NCBI GenBank assembly: GCA_007131435.1
Contig: SLQM01000157.1
Location: 1-8,424, forward strand
Origin: Syntrophomonadaceae bacterium
Lineage (GTDB): Bacteria > Bacillota > Dethiobacteria > DTU022
Length of the DNA: 8,424 nt
Direction: 5' to 3'
This document shows, in pieces, positions 7,389 to 8,424 of the stretch (position 1 is the stretch's first letter; each line of letters begins with the position of its first letter). A program made the position numbers and the translations under genes. Below the pieces are notes generated by a model that had not been told where the DNA came from, did no database searches, and worked only from the letters and a program-made list of their open reading frames with translations.

Positions 7389-8255
7389 ATGATGAGCGAA
7401 TCCGATGCCATGCGTGTTGTATTGATTACCGGTCTATCAGGGGCCGGCAAGAGCCATGCCCTGAACTGCTTTGAAGATCTCGGCTATTACTGCGTGGACA
7501 ATATGCCGCCCACCCTGATCCCCAAGTTTGCCGAGCTCTTTGTCCAGTCAGAAAATAAAAAAGTCGCCCTGGTTTGCGATATGCGTGGAGCGGCATTCTT
7601 TGATGATCTTTTCGAAGCGCTGCAGGATCTGGAAACTGGAAATATCGATTATGAGATTCTATTCCTGGTGGCAGAAGATGAAATCCTGATCCAGCGCTAC
7701 AAGGAGACCAGGCGCAGGCATCCCCTGGGGAAAATTAGCCTGCCGGAGGCGATTAAACAAGAACGTGAAGCGCTTAGCGAATTGAGAGGTAAAGCGAGCG
7801 TGGAAATCGATACATCCTATCTTAAACCCTGGGAGCTGAAGGCCAGGATAGTTGAACTATATGAACCCGGGCAGCGCGATAAAAATATGCAGATCCAGAT
7901 CGTATCCTTTGGTTTCAAGTACGGTTTGCCCCGGGACGCAGACCTTGTTTTCGATCTCCGCTTTTTACCGAACCCTCACTATGTCGATCACCTGCGGCCG
8001 CTTACCGGTGAAGATGACCAGGTAAAGGAATACCTGTGGCGCTGGAATGAAACGTCCGCCTATTTTGAAAAAGTAAAAGATCTGCTTGAGTTTTCTATCC
8101 CCTACTATGTTAAAGAAGGTAAGACCAGCCTGGTTATAACCCTAGGCTGCACGGGCGGCAAGCACCGCTCTGTTGTCCTGTCCGAAGAACTGGGCCGGTC
8201 CCTCGGTTCGCATTATAATATTTCAGTAAGCCACAGGGATATAGATAAAAGCTGA
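7389..8255 (+). CDS. rapZ: RapZ/YvcJ family nucleotide-binding regulator
   Basis: RapZ proteins are P-loop NTP-binding proteins; in E. coli RapZ binds small RNA and glucosamine-6-phosphate to control amino-sugar synthesis, while B. subtilis YvcJ hydrolyses GTP and affects competence. Which role applies here is unknown. The 288-residue product is full length. The N-terminal domain has Walker A GLSGAGKS (15-22), the family's FEDLGYYCVDNMPPTL segment, and a Walker B-like VALVCD ending in D64. The C-terminal domain carries the family hallmarks SFGFKYG (173-179), DLRFLPNPHY and GCTGGKHRS (253-261), the ligand/RNA-binding half in E. coli RapZ. ATG 7389 or 7392 is the start. It ends 17 bases before whiA, so the two are very likely in one operon. 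The usual Firmicutes partner yvcK is not between them. Confidence 0.97.
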   Translation: MMSESDAMRVVLITGLSGAGKSHALNCFEDLGYYCVDNMPPTLIPKFAELFVQSENKKVALVCDMRGAAFFDDLFEALQDLETGNIDYEILFLVAEDEILIQRYKETRRRHPLGKISLPEAIKQEREALSELRGKASVEIDTSYLKPWELKARIVELYEPGQRDKNMQIQIVSFGFKYGLPRDADLVFDLRFLPNPHYVDHLRPLTGEDDQVKEYLWRWNETSAYFEKVKDLLEFSIPYYVKEGKTSLVITLGCTGGKHRSVVLSEELGRSLGSHYNISVSHRDIDKS

Positions 8256-8256
8256 C

Positions 8257-8263
8257 AGGAGGT
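8257..8263 (+). promoter_or_regulatory. Ribosome binding site of whiA (decides between two ATGs)
   Basis: AGGAGGT is three bases from ATG 8267, too close, and nine bases from ATG 8273, which is well placed. The second ATG also gives the family-typical N-terminus MSLTRQVKQEL. Confidence 0.8.
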
Positions 8264-8272
8264 TGCATGAAA

Positions 8273-8424
8273 ATGTCTTTAACCAGGCAGGTTAAACAGG
8301 AGTTAGCCCGGCCCGGGGAGACTTTAAATTGCTGCGGTTCCTGGGAGCTAAAAGCATTGCTGCTGAAAAGCGGCTATTATACTATCCGCCAGGGTGCGCA
8401 TATTTTAAGCATTGCCGTCGATGA
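8273..8424 (+). CDS. whiA: WhiA sporulation/division regulator, 3'-truncated by the window edge
   Basis: WhiA is a DNA-binding protein found in Gram-positive bacteria, with an N-terminal LAGLIDADG homing-endonuclease-like domain and a C-terminal helix-turn-helix; it controls sporulation genes in Streptomyces and affects cell division in Bacillus. Only the first 50 codons are present. They begin MSLTRQVKQELAR, followed after a short gap by a Cys-Cys pair (NCCGSWELKALLLKSG), matching the family pattern of VK-EL then CC then an EL-AL helix. The turn after the helix reads GYYTIRQG, less like the usual G-S-hydrophobic pattern. The position right behind rapZ, separated by 17 bases, strongly supports the identification. 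The start at 8273 is preferred over 8267 on ribosome-binding-site spacing. Whether the rest of the gene is intact cannot be seen. Confidence 0.9.
   Translation, partial: MSLTRQVKQELARPGETLNCCGSWELKALLLKSGYYTIRQGAHILSIAVD

Overview
The window holds a co-directional (+ strand) chromosomal gene block that looks like a Gram-positive anaerobe of the Firmicutes, most likely class Clostridia, with roughly balanced GC. This is inferred from the presence of rapZ followed by whiA (WhiA is restricted to Gram-positive lineages), strong GGAGG-type ribosome binding sites, frequent TTG starts, and Firmicutes-like UvrABC proteins. I could not identify genus or species.

Layout. (1) 1-1556: the 3' three quarters of uvrB; its start and Walker A lie upstream of the window. 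(2) 1557-1744: a 188-base gap with no gene, filled with degenerate direct repeats and interleaved inverted repeats, ending just before the uvrA ribosome binding site. (3) 1745-4558: complete uvrA. (4) 4632-6488: complete uvrC, followed by a weak terminator-like hairpin around its stop codon. (5) 6532-7344: a Cof-type HAD hydrolase. (6) 7389-8255: rapZ (yvcJ). (7) 8273-8424: the first 50 codons of whiA, cut by the window edge. All intergenic spaces other than the uvrB-uvrA gap are 17-73 bases.

How it works together. UvrA and UvrB find bulky DNA lesions, UvrB is loaded, and UvrC makes both incisions, so the first three genes encode the whole damage recognition and incision machinery of nucleotide excision repair in one run. 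The second half is a metabolic and regulatory group: a phosphatase of unknown substrate, the nucleotide-binding and RNA-binding regulator RapZ, and the sporulation/division regulator WhiA. The expected neighbour between rapZ and whiA in many Firmicutes, yvcK, is absent here.

I found no new multi-gene system. The points most worth a second look are the structured uvrB-uvrA gap and the missing yvcK.
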